The translations under genes and the position numbers were made by a program. DNA of 64,000 nt from assembly GCF_013342145.1 (NCBI RefSeq), contig NZ_JABUQZ010000001.1, positions 3,410,001 to 3,474,000 of the forward strand, read 5' to 3'. Numbering within the stretch: position 1 is the first letter of the stretch; every line of letters starts with the position of its first letter. This DNA comes from Haloterrigena gelatinilytica. Lineage in GTDB: Archaea > Halobacteriota > Halobacteria > Halobacteriales > Natrialbaceae. A model generated the notes under the pieces. The model did no database searches and had not been told where the DNA came from. It was given only the letters and a program-made list of their open reading frames with translations. This document shows positions 43,936-52,543 of this stretch, one piece after another.

Positions 43936-44889
43936 ATGGCCAATTCCGACCGGATGACTCGCCGGACCGTGGTTCGGGCCGCCGGGCTCGCGACGGCGAC
44001 CGCCGCGCTCGCCGGCTGTATCGACGAGAGCAGCGTCGACGACCCGGACGACACCGACGACGCGGGCTCGCAACCGTCCGACGAGCAGGGATCGGAGCCG
44101 GACGGGACCGACGACGAGGGGCAGTCCAACGGCGACGAGGCGGCCGACGACGCGGAAGCGGCGCCGCTCGAGATCGAACTCCGCGGCGAACTCGACGGCT
44201 GGCGGGCCCTCGAGCCGGCCGGAATCGAGGGCGACGTGAACCCGACCCTCACGCTCGAGGCGGGCCGGACGTACCGCCTCGGCTGGACCGAGGGCGACGG
44301 CCTCGGACACAACATCGAAATCCGGGATGCCCACGATGACGTCGTCGACGGTCTCTCGACGCCCGTGACCCAAGAGCCCGGCGAGCAACAGTGGCTCGAG
44401 TTCGAGGCCACCGAGGAGATGGCCACCTACGTGTGCACCCCCCACGAGAGCACGATGCGCGGCGACATCGTCGTCGAGACGCCCGTCGACCGCGGGTCGG
44501 ACGAGTCCGACGACGAGGGGCCGGCGGCGGGCCAGGAGGTCCGGATCGAACCGGGAACGCGAGTCGAGTTCCGCGCACGGACCATCGAATGGGAGGGGAT
44601 CGCACCGGCGTCCGTCGAAGACCTACCGAACCCGACGCTCGTCCTCGAGGACGGCGAAACGTACGAACTCGGCTGGACCGAGGGCGACGGAACCGTGCAC
44701 AACATCGAGATTCGAAACGCCGACGACGAGGTCGTCGACGACCTCTCGACGGAGTTGACTAGCGAAGAGCAGCCCACCGATCAGTTCCTCACATTTGAAG
44801 CCCGCAAGGAGATGGCCACCTACGTCTGTGCGCCACACGCCGCCACTATGCAAGGCGAGATCCGGATCGAAGGGGCCACGCCGGAGTAG
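43936..44889 (+). CDS. Two-domain halocyanin-like blue copper lipoprotein
   Basis: 317 residues. The Tat-type leader MTRRTVVRAAGLATATAALAG ends at lipobox Cys28 and is followed by an acidic linker. Two plastocyanin domains follow. Domain 1 ligands are His125, Cys167, His170 and Met174 (CTPHESTM). Domain 2 ligands are His255, Cys298, His301 and Met305 (CAPHAATM). Both sites look complete, so two copper atoms are expected. The domains are more like each other and like the 43097 protein than typical of distant paralogues, suggesting duplication and fusion. The likely role is extracellular electron transfer to or from a membrane complex. The ATG at 43936 gives the leader. Confidence 0.87.
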   Translation: MANSDRMTRRTVVRAAGLATATAALAGCIDESSVDDPDDTDDAGSQPSDEQGSEPDGTDDEGQSNGDEAADDAEAAPLEIELRGELDGWRALEPAGIEGDVNPTLTLEAGRTYRLGWTEGDGLGHNIEIRDAHDDVVDGLSTPVTQEPGEQQWLEFEATEEMATYVCTPHESTMRGDIVVETPVDRGSDESDDEGPAAGQEVRIEPGTRVEFRARTIEWEGIAPASVEDLPNPTLVLEDGETYELGWTEGDGTVHNIEIRNADDEVVDDLSTELTSEEQPTDQFLTFEARKEMATYVCAPHAATMQGEIRIEGATPE

Positions 44890-45080
44890 CGCTCTGCGGT
44901 CCCGCGCCCTCGAGACCGGACGCCGAGCCTTCCGATCGCCATCGTCCGTGACCGATCGTGGGACGATCGGTCGCCGCGGTTCGAGACGGGCCGTCCCGCG
45001 GACAGCCGCCGAGCGACCGCCCCCTGTCCGAGTGGCATCAAAAGTACCATACCACCGCACGACGCAGTGGACCGTATCAG

Positions 45081-46202
45081 GTGACTTCCGTGACCGAGAA
45101 ACGCGAATACAAGGACGACTACCCCGACAAGACGCTGTACATCCCGGGTCCGACCGAGGTACGCGAGGACGTCATCGAGGAGATGAGCCAGCCGATGTTC
45201 GGCCACCGGATGGACCGGATGACCGACCTCTACACGACCATCGTCGAGGACACGAAGGAGTTCCTCGGCACCGACAACGAGGTCATCATCCTCACCGGTT
45301 CGGGGACCGAGTTCATGGAGAGTTCGATTCTGAACCTCGTCGACGAGAACGTCCTCGTCACGACCTGCGGCAGCTTCAGCGAACGTCAGGCCAACGTCGC
45401 CGAACGCCTCGGCAAAACCGTAGACACCCTCGAGTACGAGTGGGGACAGGCGGTCAAACCCGAGGACGTCCGCGAGCGCCTCGAGGAGAGCGACACCGAG
45501 TACGACGTCGTCACCTGCGTGATGAACGAGTCCTCGACGGGCGTCCGCAACCCGATCGAGGAGATCGGCGACGTCGTCGCCGAGTTCGAGGACACCTACT
45601 TCGTCGTCGACGCCGTCTCCGCGCTGGGCGGCGACCTCGTCGAGATCGACGACCACGACATCGACGTCATCTTCACGTCGGTCCAGAAGGCCTTCGCGAT
45701 GCCCCCCGGCCTCGCGGTCTGCGTCGTCAGCGACGACGCCTACGAGCGCGAACTCGAGAGCGACTCCGCGTCGTGGTACGGCGGCTTCCAGCGCTCGCTG
45801 GACTACTACGACCGGAAGGGCCAGACCCACTCCACGCCGGCAATTCCGGTCATGCTCGCCTATCGCAAACAGATGAAGTACATGCTCGAGGAGGGCCACG
45901 AGGCCCGAGACGAGCGCCACCGCGAGATGGCCGAGTACACCCGCGAGTGGGCCCGCGAGCACTTCGACATGTTCCCCGAGGAGGGCTACGAGTCCCAGAC
46001 GGTGAGCTGTATCGAGAACACGCAGGGGATCGACGTCGCCGCGACCATCGACGCCGTCTCGGAGGAGTACGACTTCGTCTTCTCAAACGGCTACGGCTCG
46101 GCGCTGGGCGAGCAGACGTTCCGCATCGGCCACATGGGCGAACACGACCTCGAGTCGATCAAGGAACTGACCGACGCTATCGAGGACGTCGCCGACCTCT
46201 AG
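45081..46202 (+). CDS. Class V aminotransferase (serine-pyruvate/alanine-glyoxylate type)
   Basis: 373 residues from the GTG at 45081; a second GTG at 45090 is equally possible. LYIPGPTEVREDVIEEMSQP is the typical N-terminus of the SPT/AGT group. The PLP lysine lies in DVIFTSVQKAFAMPPGL (near residue 200), and VVDAVSALGGDLVEID holds the PLP-pyridine Asp. It transfers amino groups among serine, alanine, glyoxylate and pyruvate. Given serA and serB in the window it could serve serine or glycine metabolism, although phosphoserine specificity is not shown. It stands alone downstream of the halocyanins. Confidence 0.9.
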   Translation: MTSVTEKREYKDDYPDKTLYIPGPTEVREDVIEEMSQPMFGHRMDRMTDLYTTIVEDTKEFLGTDNEVIILTGSGTEFMESSILNLVDENVLVTTCGSFSERQANVAERLGKTVDTLEYEWGQAVKPEDVRERLEESDTEYDVVTCVMNESSTGVRNPIEEIGDVVAEFEDTYFVVDAVSALGGDLVEIDDHDIDVIFTSVQKAFAMPPGLAVCVVSDDAYERELESDSASWYGGFQRSLDYYDRKGQTHSTPAIPVMLAYRKQMKYMLEEGHEARDERHREMAEYTREWAREHFDMFPEEGYESQTVSCIENTQGIDVAATIDAVSEEYDFVFSNGYGSALGEQTFRIGHMGEHDLESIKELTDAIEDVADL

Positions 46203-46275
46203 CCGGCGATCGAAGGACCAAGCGACTCGGTCGGACCGGTTCCGATTCTCGTCGTTTACGCAGTGTTCGTCGCGG

Positions 46276-47625
46276 TTACGAAACGAGTTCCCAGAGCCAC
46301 TCGAAGAAGCCCACGATGAGGTCCACGAACCGCTCGAGTAGCGACCGGAACCCGCCGACGGGTCCGTCGCCCCACTCCCCGCCCTCCGTCGCGCGCTCGT
46401 CGCCGAGCGCCGCGCGGGCGTTGACGAGTCCGTCGCCTTCCGCGCAGGTTCCGAGCACCGTCTCCGCCGTCTCGCCGAGGATCTTCCGAACCGGCTCGCT
46501 CGGTCCCGGCCCGTCCTCTTCGCGGGTCTCCCAGACGAGCGCCGCGACGCCGGTGACGAACGGGGTGGCGACGCTCGTGCCGCTCGCCTCGGCGTACTCG
46601 TTGTCGACGGTGCTCGAGGTGACGTTCGTCCCCGGCGCCAGCAGGTCGACGGCCGACCCGACGCTGCTGTAGGACGCCAGCCGGTCGTTCTCGTCCATCG
46701 CGGTGATCGCGACGACGTCCTCGTGGGTCGCCGGGTAGGTCATCGTCTCCGCGTCACACGAGCCGCTCCCGTCGTTGCCTTCGTTCCCGGCCGCACAGAG
46801 CAGGAGGTGGCCGTTCGAGTGTGCCTCTTCGATCGCCCTGTCCATCGCGGCGCTCGAGGACTCGCCGCCGAGGCTCATCGAGATGATCTCTACGTCGTTC
46901 GACATGCACCAGTCGATCCCGGCGATCAGCTCGCTGTAGCGGCCGGAGCCGTCGTCCCCGAGCACCTTCACTGCGTACAGATTCGCGCCGGGAGCGACGC
47001 CCACGACGCCGCGGTCGTTGTCGTCGGCGCCGGCGACTCCGGCGACGTGGGTCCCGTGGCCGTGGCGGTCCTCGTAGTCGCCGGCCGTCCCGTCAGAGGT
47101 GAAGTTCCGCCCGCCGGCGACCGAGAGACTACAGTGGTCCGACTGGATCCCCGTGTCGAGGATCCCCACGTCGACGCCCGACCCGGACGAGTCGACGTCG
47201 TGGGCGCCGATCCGTTCGACGCCCCACGACGGCCGTTGGTCGGGGTGGGCGGCACAGTCCGAGCCGCCGGGAGAACCGAAGATGTCCGACAGGGACGGCG
47301 ACCAGTCCGAGGGAATCCCCGTCTCGTCGTCCTCTTCGACGGTCGCCACGCGACGGTCCTGACGCAGTTCGTCCAACCCGGTCGACGGTACCTCCGCGAC
47401 CACGAAGTCGAAATTGTCGAACTCGAGGACCGTCGTGCCGCCGACGGCCTCGACTACGTCGAGGAGTTCGCCGAGTTCGTCGAGCGAGCCCGTCTGCGGG
47501 TGGACGAACACCCGTTCGGTGTCGGTGCCGATACCGGAGTCCGCGGCTGACGTCGGCACTCCAAGCAGCCCGGCCGCGGCGCCGGCTCCGATACCGCCGA
47601 GTACCCGCCGCCGACTGAGTTTCAT
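46276..47625 (-). CDS. Tat-exported subtilisin-like serine protease (S8, halolysin-related)
   Basis: 449 residues. SRRRVLGGIGAGAAAGLLG is a Tat leader, followed by an I9-like propeptide (about 35-100). The catalytic triad is Asp157 (ILDTGIQ), His190 (HGHGTHVAG) and Ser351 (SGTSVATP), with oxyanion Asn281 (AAGNEG). Several cysteines may form disulfides. Instead of the ~120-residue C-terminal extension of classical halolysins, the protein ends with an acidic linker and an amphipathic, aromatic-rich segment (LERFVDLIVGFFEWLWELVS). This tail could attach it to the membrane. The ATG at 47625 gives the leader. Confidence 0.93.
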   Translation of the reverse strand: MKLSRRRVLGGIGAGAAAGLLGVPTSAADSGIGTDTERVFVHPQTGSLDELGELLDVVEAVGGTTVLEFDNFDFVVAEVPSTGLDELRQDRRVATVEEDDETGIPSDWSPSLSDIFGSPGGSDCAAHPDQRPSWGVERIGAHDVDSSGSGVDVGILDTGIQSDHCSLSVAGGRNFTSDGTAGDYEDRHGHGTHVAGVAGADDNDRGVVGVAPGANLYAVKVLGDDGSGRYSELIAGIDWCMSNDVEIISMSLGGESSSAAMDRAIEEAHSNGHLLLCAAGNEGNDGSGSCDAETMTYPATHEDVVAITAMDENDRLASYSSVGSAVDLLAPGTNVTSSTVDNEYAEASGTSVATPFVTGVAALVWETREEDGPGPSEPVRKILGETAETVLGTCAEGDGLVNARAALGDERATEGGEWGDGPVGGFRSLLERFVDLIVGFFEWLWELVS

Positions 47626-47805
47626 GCGCAGGTGGATGCACAAGGACGAAATAAGTCTTCTGTGTCGACTGACAGTCAGTCGAACCGATTGATCGCCGAG
47701 GCTGCTTGAGCGGACACTCTCGAGGACGTGTTTTCTGCGGATGAACCTAGCACACCCGTACTGTCGGCGAGCGATCGGTTTGAAAAACCCGAGTGACGCC
47801 GTTCA

Positions 47806-48035
47806 CCGCGAGCGCCACCGGCGCTCGCGGGCCGACGACTGACCCGGAATGAACGAAAGCGCGGCGCAACGCGCCGCGTATAGACGCGCGGCGCAAGCCG
47901 CGAGTCAAGTGAATGAAGGGGAAGGAGGAGTGTCCTCGTGAGCGAAAGCGAACGAGGGCTCGGAAGACGCGAAGCGTCTTCCGGTGCTTTTCATCGAAGT
48001 TTTGCCGAGCGAACAGCGGCGCTGTGCGCCGCTGT
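47806..48035. repeat. Second array of short palindromes, upstream of aIF1A 3' end
   Basis: Perfect hairpins lie at 47806-47830 (stem 11, loop ACC), 47860-47878 (8, AAC), 47961-47983 (10, GAA) and 48013-48035 (10, TGT). A 6-bp stem with GCAA loop is at 47887-47902, and a 6-bp stem with a longer loop is at 47934-47957. The array occupies the convergent intergenic space between the subtilase promoter side and the aIF1A stop codon. The architecture is the same as at 39102-39356, with different stem sequences. Confidence 0.82.
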
Positions 48036-48058
48036 GAGCGCAGCGCAAAAGTTCGGTT

Positions 48059-48349
48059 CTATTGAATATGGCCTTCCTCGCGCAGCTGGTCGGCCTCGCT
48101 CTTCTCGTAGCGCCAGGTGATGTCGGCCTTCTCGTCCTGCCAGTCCCACGGCTCGACGAGGACGACGTCGTCCTCGCGGATCCAGATGCGCTTTTGCATC
48201 TTGCCGGGAATGCGCGCGGTGCGCTCCTGACCGTCGGCACAGCGTACTTGCACCCGATTCGCCCCGAGCATGTCCGTGACGGTCGCGAAGACCTCGTCGT
48301 CTTCGGGCATCCGGAGGTTCTTGCGACCGCCGTCACCGTCGTCGCTCAT
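48059..48349 (-). CDS. Translation initiation factor aIF1A
   Basis: 96 residues. The S1/OB-fold sequence [49 protein letters not shown] (in two parts) and [17 protein letters not shown] is that of archaeal IF1A. It binds the ribosomal A site during initiation and promotes scanning-like start selection and subunit joining. Length is normal. It is a monocistronic housekeeping gene; the 3' end lies 23 nt from a hairpin of the neighbouring array. Confidence 0.95.
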   Translation of the reverse strand: MSDDGDGGRKNLRMPEDDEVFATVTDMLGANRVQVRCADGQERTARIPGKMQKRIWIREDDVVLVEPWDWQDEKADITWRYEKSEADQLREEGHIQ

Positions 48350-48592
48350 AGGCCAGCGTTCGGAGCCTAGCGGTTTAACCGTTTATAGAAAGTACGAAGC
48401 GAAAACCCGCGACGGTCGGAGAGGGCGAAGTCGACCGGCGTCGGGATCGCACTCGAGTCGATCGGAACGATCGCTGTCGGCGCTCGAGTCGCCGAGGCCG
48501 CGGGATGGCGGTCGGGACTCGCGTACCGACGGAGCGCCAGCCGAAACCGGAAAACCACGCCGTTTATTTCTCTCGGCTCGGCAGTGCTGAGT

Positions 48593-48772
48593 ATGCTGAA
48601 GAATCTCGACGCGCTCGGAATCGTCGGTCTCCTGATCTTGCTCGGCGGAATCGGTCTCATCGCGTACGCGAACTGGATCGTCGCCGTCGGTATCGCTCTC
48701 GTCGTCGCCGGTCTCGGACTGGTCGTCAAGTCCCTGATCTCGGGGATGCTCCAGAACTTCGGGATGTTCTAG
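48593..48772 (+). CDS. Tiny two-helix membrane protein (DUF7470-like)
   Basis: 59 residues from the ATG at 48593; an upstream GTG would add three. Two glycine-rich hydrophobic helices (LGIVGLLILLGGIGLIAYAN and VAVGIALVVAGLGLVVKSLI) are followed by SGMLQNFGMF. T-rich sequence (cgtttattt) about 30 nt upstream fits a leaderless promoter. Conserved haloarchaeal proteins of this kind have no known function; the DUF number is from memory. Confidence 0.75.
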   Translation: MLKNLDALGIVGLLILLGGIGLIAYANWIVAVGIALVVAGLGLVVKSLISGMLQNFGMF

Positions 48773-48839
48773 GACCCGTCGTACCGACGCTGCGACTGCG
48801 CTCCGAAACGTTTTGTCGATTCGTCGGCACGGCTCGTGC

Positions 48840-49094
48840 ATGGGGTACTCGCTGCACTACTACGACCTCGTGTTGCTGTGTATCGCCGCGAGCCTCGGGA
48901 TCGGTGCGGGCATCGGTTACGCGACGGCGATCGCGATCGAGACCTCGATCGCCGTCCTCGGGCTCGTCGCGATCGCCTTCATCGTGCACGCGCTGTTCGT
49001 CAACGGCCCGGTCGACCAGCCCGAGGAGCTGACCGACGAGGTCGACATCGAGGAGGTGCCGCAGGTGCTGTCACCGGTGGAATCGGCGGACTAA
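48840..49094 (+). CDS. Small two-helix membrane protein, unknown function
   Basis: 84 residues. MGYSLHYYDLVLLCIAASLG leads into helix 1, followed by a short turn (YATAIAIET), helix 2 (SIAVLGLVAIAFIVHALFV) and an acidic cytoplasmic tail (VDQPEELTDEVDIEEVPQVL). It is in the same orientation as the preceding tiny membrane protein, 67 nt downstream. The acidic tail suggests interaction with a soluble partner. The family was not recognised. Confidence 0.72.
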   Translation: MGYSLHYYDLVLLCIAASLGIGAGIGYATAIAIETSIAVLGLVAIAFIVHALFVNGPVDQPEELTDEVDIEEVPQVLSPVESAD

Positions 49095-49157
49095 CGAGCC
49101 GTCGCATCGATTCGAGCGATCGCGGTTCGGGAGAATCGTTCGGAACGACCCTCAGAC

Positions 49158-51134
49158 TCAGACCTCGTTGTCGCCGGCGCGGTGTTCGCTGATGAGCTGG
49201 TCGACCATCGACGCCTTTCGGTCGCGCCGGCGCTCCTCGGCGCGGTCGTGCCAGTCGTCGATGACGGCCTCGACGTCGTCCTCGCGGGCGACGGCGAGTT
49301 CGTCGACCTCCTGCATGGCGACGTCGTCGGCGGGACCGACCGGAATCTCCTCGTCGAAGAGGATTTCGTCGGCGACCTCCGAGAGCCCGCCGTCTTTCAG
49401 GATCACCCGCGGTTCGAACCCCGCGAGTAGTTCGGCCGTCGAGCGGCCGGCGCCGCTGGCGTCCCGCAGGTAGACGACGTCGTCGGAGGCGAGCCCGTAC
49501 TGCTCGTCGGCCTCGCGGATCGCGCCCTTGGTGAACTTCTCGACGACCTTCACCGGGACGAGCCCTTCCTTCTTCGCCGAGACGTCGCTGAAGTTCGAGT
49601 GGTCGAGCTTCCAGAGGGCCTTCATCCGCTCGACTTTCGCCTCGAGCTCGTCGACCTCCTCGCGGGCCTCGTCGCGCTCCCGTTCTAAGCGGTTGGCCTT
49701 GCGCTCCAGACGGCTCACCTCGCGGTCCTTGCGGACCTGCGTGCGCTCCTCGCGGCGCTTGAGGGTGAGCTCCGACTCGAGTTCCTCGATGCGCTCGTCG
49801 CGCTCCTCGACGCGGCCCTCGAGTCGCTCGACGTGCGATTGGAGGCGCTCGACCTGCCGCTCTAAGGACTTGATCCGCTTTTCCTCCTCGGTGAGCTCCC
49901 GGGGCTCGTGCTCGGAAGAGTCCTCTTCCTCGCCGGAGTCGTCGTCGGTCAGGTCCCGCAAGACGGCCTCGACGCTCTCCTCGCCGGCGACGACGCGGGC
50001 GGTGACCTCGCCGCGGTCGAGCCCCGGCGGGAGTTTGCCGGCGATGCGGTCGAACTGGTCCTCGTGGGCGTCGACGGCGTACAGCGCGGCGGCCATCGCG
50101 TCGCGCTGGTGGTCGTTATCGTACGGTTCTTCGCGCGTGCGGTGTTGTTTCTCGTCGACCGGCAGGTCGCTGTCGGGGGCCCAGCCCGCGGCGTCGAAGC
50201 TCCGGCGGAACTTCTCGACCGTCTCGGGCATCGGCGTCACGTCCGCGGCGACGATGATCGGCCGGCCGCGCTCGACGATCCACTCGATCACGTCGGCGGT
50301 GTCGCTGGTGCGCGAACTCCAGACGTCGAGTACGTCGCCCTCGAGCGAGACGATGGCGACCGCGGTCGTCGTCCCGGGATCGATGCCGACGATGACGTGA
50401 TCCCGCCGCTTGGCGAGGGGCTTGAACTCGATGCCGTCGCGGCGCTCGCGCTCGATCTCGACGCGGACGTCGCCCGACCGATTTCGGGAGACGGGGATGT
50501 CGCTGGGCCGGGCCTGGACGGTGAAGACCGCGTTCGCAAAGCCGCCGTAGGCCTCCCGGACGTCCCGCTCGTACTCGAGGTTGGCCTCCTCGAGTTCGGA
50601 CTCGACCTCGCGGGCCCGTTTTCTGACCGAGCCGTGGATGCGACGGGTGTAGCGGTCCTCGCTCCAGCCGCCGCTGCCGGTCGATCGCCCTCTCGAGACC
50701 TTGACCTCGGTCGTGTCGGTGAAGGCCGAGACCTCGTGGCCGACGTTGTGAGCGGCCAGCCGCGCCGCGGCCTCGGCCTCCTGCATCGGATCCTTGCCGT
50801 AGGGAATGCCGTGGCGTTTCGCGACTCGGGAGAGCGGTTCGGGCTGTTCGGCGCCGGTCACTTGGACGAGTTTCGTCCCAGCAGGCAGGGAGCCGAGGAA
50901 GTGGATGAGCTGGTCCTTGTCCGCGGCCAGCTCGTACATGTTGTCCGTCGCGACGATCGCCGGCTCCTCGTCGTCGATCAGTCGCCGGAGCTTGCGGTGG
51001 GTGACGACGTCTCGAGTGACGTCCTCGCCGTCGTAGACCGCCAGCGCGTACGACGGGGCGTCCCCGCGCACGTCGCCGCTCTGGATGTCGACCCCGAAGA
51101 CGACCGCATCGAGCGCACTCGTTCGCGTACTCAC
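49158..51134 (-). CDS. DUF460 family protein with RNase H-like core and coiled coil
   Basis: 658 residues. The N-terminal part (VFGVDIQSGDVRGDAPSYAL) and the central VIVGIDPGTTTAVAIVSLEG with DNDHQRDAMAAALYAVDAHE resemble the RuvC/RNase H-fold core described for DUF460. A long coiled coil follows at about residues 395-520. The C-terminal domain contains VVYLRDASGAGRSTAELL. These archaeal proteins are predicted nucleic-acid nucleases or resolvase-like factors with no firm role. It is soluble and highly acidic. It is the largest soluble protein here without known function. Confidence 0.85.
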   Translation of the reverse strand: MSTRTSALDAVVFGVDIQSGDVRGDAPSYALAVYDGEDVTRDVVTHRKLRRLIDDEEPAIVATDNMYELAADKDQLIHFLGSLPAGTKLVQVTGAEQPEPLSRVAKRHGIPYGKDPMQEAEAAARLAAHNVGHEVSAFTDTTEVKVSRGRSTGSGGWSEDRYTRRIHGSVRKRAREVESELEEANLEYERDVREAYGGFANAVFTVQARPSDIPVSRNRSGDVRVEIERERRDGIEFKPLAKRRDHVIVGIDPGTTTAVAIVSLEGDVLDVWSSRTSDTADVIEWIVERGRPIIVAADVTPMPETVEKFRRSFDAAGWAPDSDLPVDEKQHRTREEPYDNDHQRDAMAAALYAVDAHEDQFDRIAGKLPPGLDRGEVTARVVAGEESVEAVLRDLTDDDSGEEEDSSEHEPRELTEEEKRIKSLERQVERLQSHVERLEGRVEERDERIEELESELTLKRREERTQVRKDREVSRLERKANRLERERDEAREEVDELEAKVERMKALWKLDHSNFSDVSAKKEGLVPVKVVEKFTKGAIREADEQYGLASDDVVYLRDASGAGRSTAELLAGFEPRVILKDGGLSEVADEILFDEEIPVGPADDVAMQEVDELAVAREDDVEAVIDDWHDRAEERRRDRKASMVDQLISEHRAGDNEV

Positions 51135-51329
51135 GGAGGGGCATAGGGGCGAGCCGAGTATAAATCCGGCGCGGATTTTCGACCGCCGGCCCGGGCGCGT
51201 CGCTCACTCCGCTTCGAGCGAGCGGACGATCACGACGGGAAGACGACCTGCGGGCGACGGTCTCCGCGACGCTCTCCGGGAGCGCTCGAGCGACCCTATA
51301 CGCTTTGGTCCGGGCGGTGTTGGGCACGT

Positions 51330-51485
51330 ATGGATCGACGGTTCGCGGCCGGACTCGCCGGCACGAGCATCGGACTGGTCGGATACGCGCTCGGGACCGT
51401 CGTCGCGTATCCGGGCCGGTCGTTCTCGATCACGCTCGCGATGGTCGGCGTGACCCTGCTCGCGATCGGGGTGGGCGGCGAATGA
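51330..51485 (+). CDS. 51-residue membrane protein overlapping corA
   Basis: Short gene read directly: MDRRFAAGLAGTSIGLVGYA, a helix, then VAYPGRSFSITLAM and a second helix VGVTLLAIGVGGE. Its TGA shares four bases (ATGA) with the corA start at 51482, so the two are translationally coupled. The size and two helices suggest an accessory or stabilising membrane peptide, but no function is known. Codon use fits neighbouring genes. Confidence 0.65.
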   Translation: MDRRFAAGLAGTSIGLVGYALGTVVAYPGRSFSITLAMVGVTLLAIGVGGE

Positions 51486-52486
51486 TCGAGGCGGTGATCG
51501 GACGGCGAGACGGGACGGTGCGGACGACGACCGCGGAGGACGTCGGCGACCTGACGGCGCTCCGAGAGTCCGACGACCTCACCTGGATCGACGCGACCGA
51601 CGGCGACGCGGGCGACCTCGAGCGGCTCGCCGACGCCTTCGACGTCCACTCGCTGTCGGTCGACGACGTCGCTGCCGGCGGCCGGACGAAAGTCGAGGAG
51701 TTCGACGCCTATACCCTCGTCCGAGTGAACGTCATCGACGCGGGCGCGGACGCCGCGAGCGGGCCGACCGACGACCTCCGGGGGACGACCCTCGGACTGT
51801 TCATCGGGGCGAACTGGCTGGTGACCTACGCGGCCGAACCCGTTGCGGCCGTCGATACCGTCCGCGCGGCGGTCGAACGCAACCGAAACGCCGCGTCCGT
51901 CCGCGACCGCGGCGCCGACTTCCTCGCCTCCCGCGTCGTCGCGGAACTCGTCGAGGAGTACTTCGACGTGCTCAACGAGATCGAGGGGCGACTCGAGCGC
52001 ATCGAGGAGGCCGTGATCGGCGACCCGTCGGAGGCGACGCTCCACGAGATCAACGACGTGCGCCGGGACCTGTTGGCCTTCCGTCGGCTGCTCTGGCCGA
52101 CGCGGGAGGCCGTGGCGATGCTCGCGCTGAGCGACGTCGACCACGTTCGCGAACGGACCCGCAAGTACTACCGGGACGTCTACGAGGAACTCGTCGAACT
52201 GGTCGAACTGACGGAGACGTACCGCGATCTCGCGACCGGCTCGCGGGACGTCTACCTCAACGCGCTCGCGATGTCGACCAACGACGTAATGAAGAAACTG
52301 ACCGTCGTCGCGACGATCGTCCTCCCGCTGACGTTCGTCGCGGGCGTCTACGGCATGAACTTCGGAGGCAGTCCGTACAACATGCCCGAACTCGGCTGGC
52401 GGTTCGGCTACCCGGCGGCGATGCTCGGCATGGCCGCCGTCGCCGCACTCCTGGTCGCGTACTTCCGACAGGAGGGGTGGCTGTGA
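51482..52486 (+). CDS. corA: CorA-like magnesium/divalent cation transporter
   Basis: 334 residues. The long N-terminal cytoplasmic alpha/beta funnel is followed by two C-terminal helices, the first ending in the signature YGMNFGG (GMN) near residue 290. ALAMSTNDVMKKLTVVATIVLP precedes the first helix, as in CorA. It forms a pentameric magnesium (or cobalt/nickel) channel in the cytoplasmic membrane. The ATG at 51482 gives MIEAVIGRRDGTVRTTTAED and overlaps the tiny upstream gene by ATGA. Confidence 0.92.
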   Translation: MIEAVIGRRDGTVRTTTAEDVGDLTALRESDDLTWIDATDGDAGDLERLADAFDVHSLSVDDVAAGGRTKVEEFDAYTLVRVNVIDAGADAASGPTDDLRGTTLGLFIGANWLVTYAAEPVAAVDTVRAAVERNRNAASVRDRGADFLASRVVAELVEEYFDVLNEIEGRLERIEEAVIGDPSEATLHEINDVRRDLLAFRRLLWPTREAVAMLALSDVDHVRERTRKYYRDVYEELVELVELTETYRDLATGSRDVYLNALAMSTNDVMKKLTVVATIVLPLTFVAGVYGMNFGGSPYNMPELGWRFGYPAAMLGMAAVAALLVAYFRQEGWL

Positions 52487-52543
52487 CCGACGCGCGGCGG
52501 TGTCGCGACCGTCGGTGACCGAAACGGATCTCGAACCCCGATC

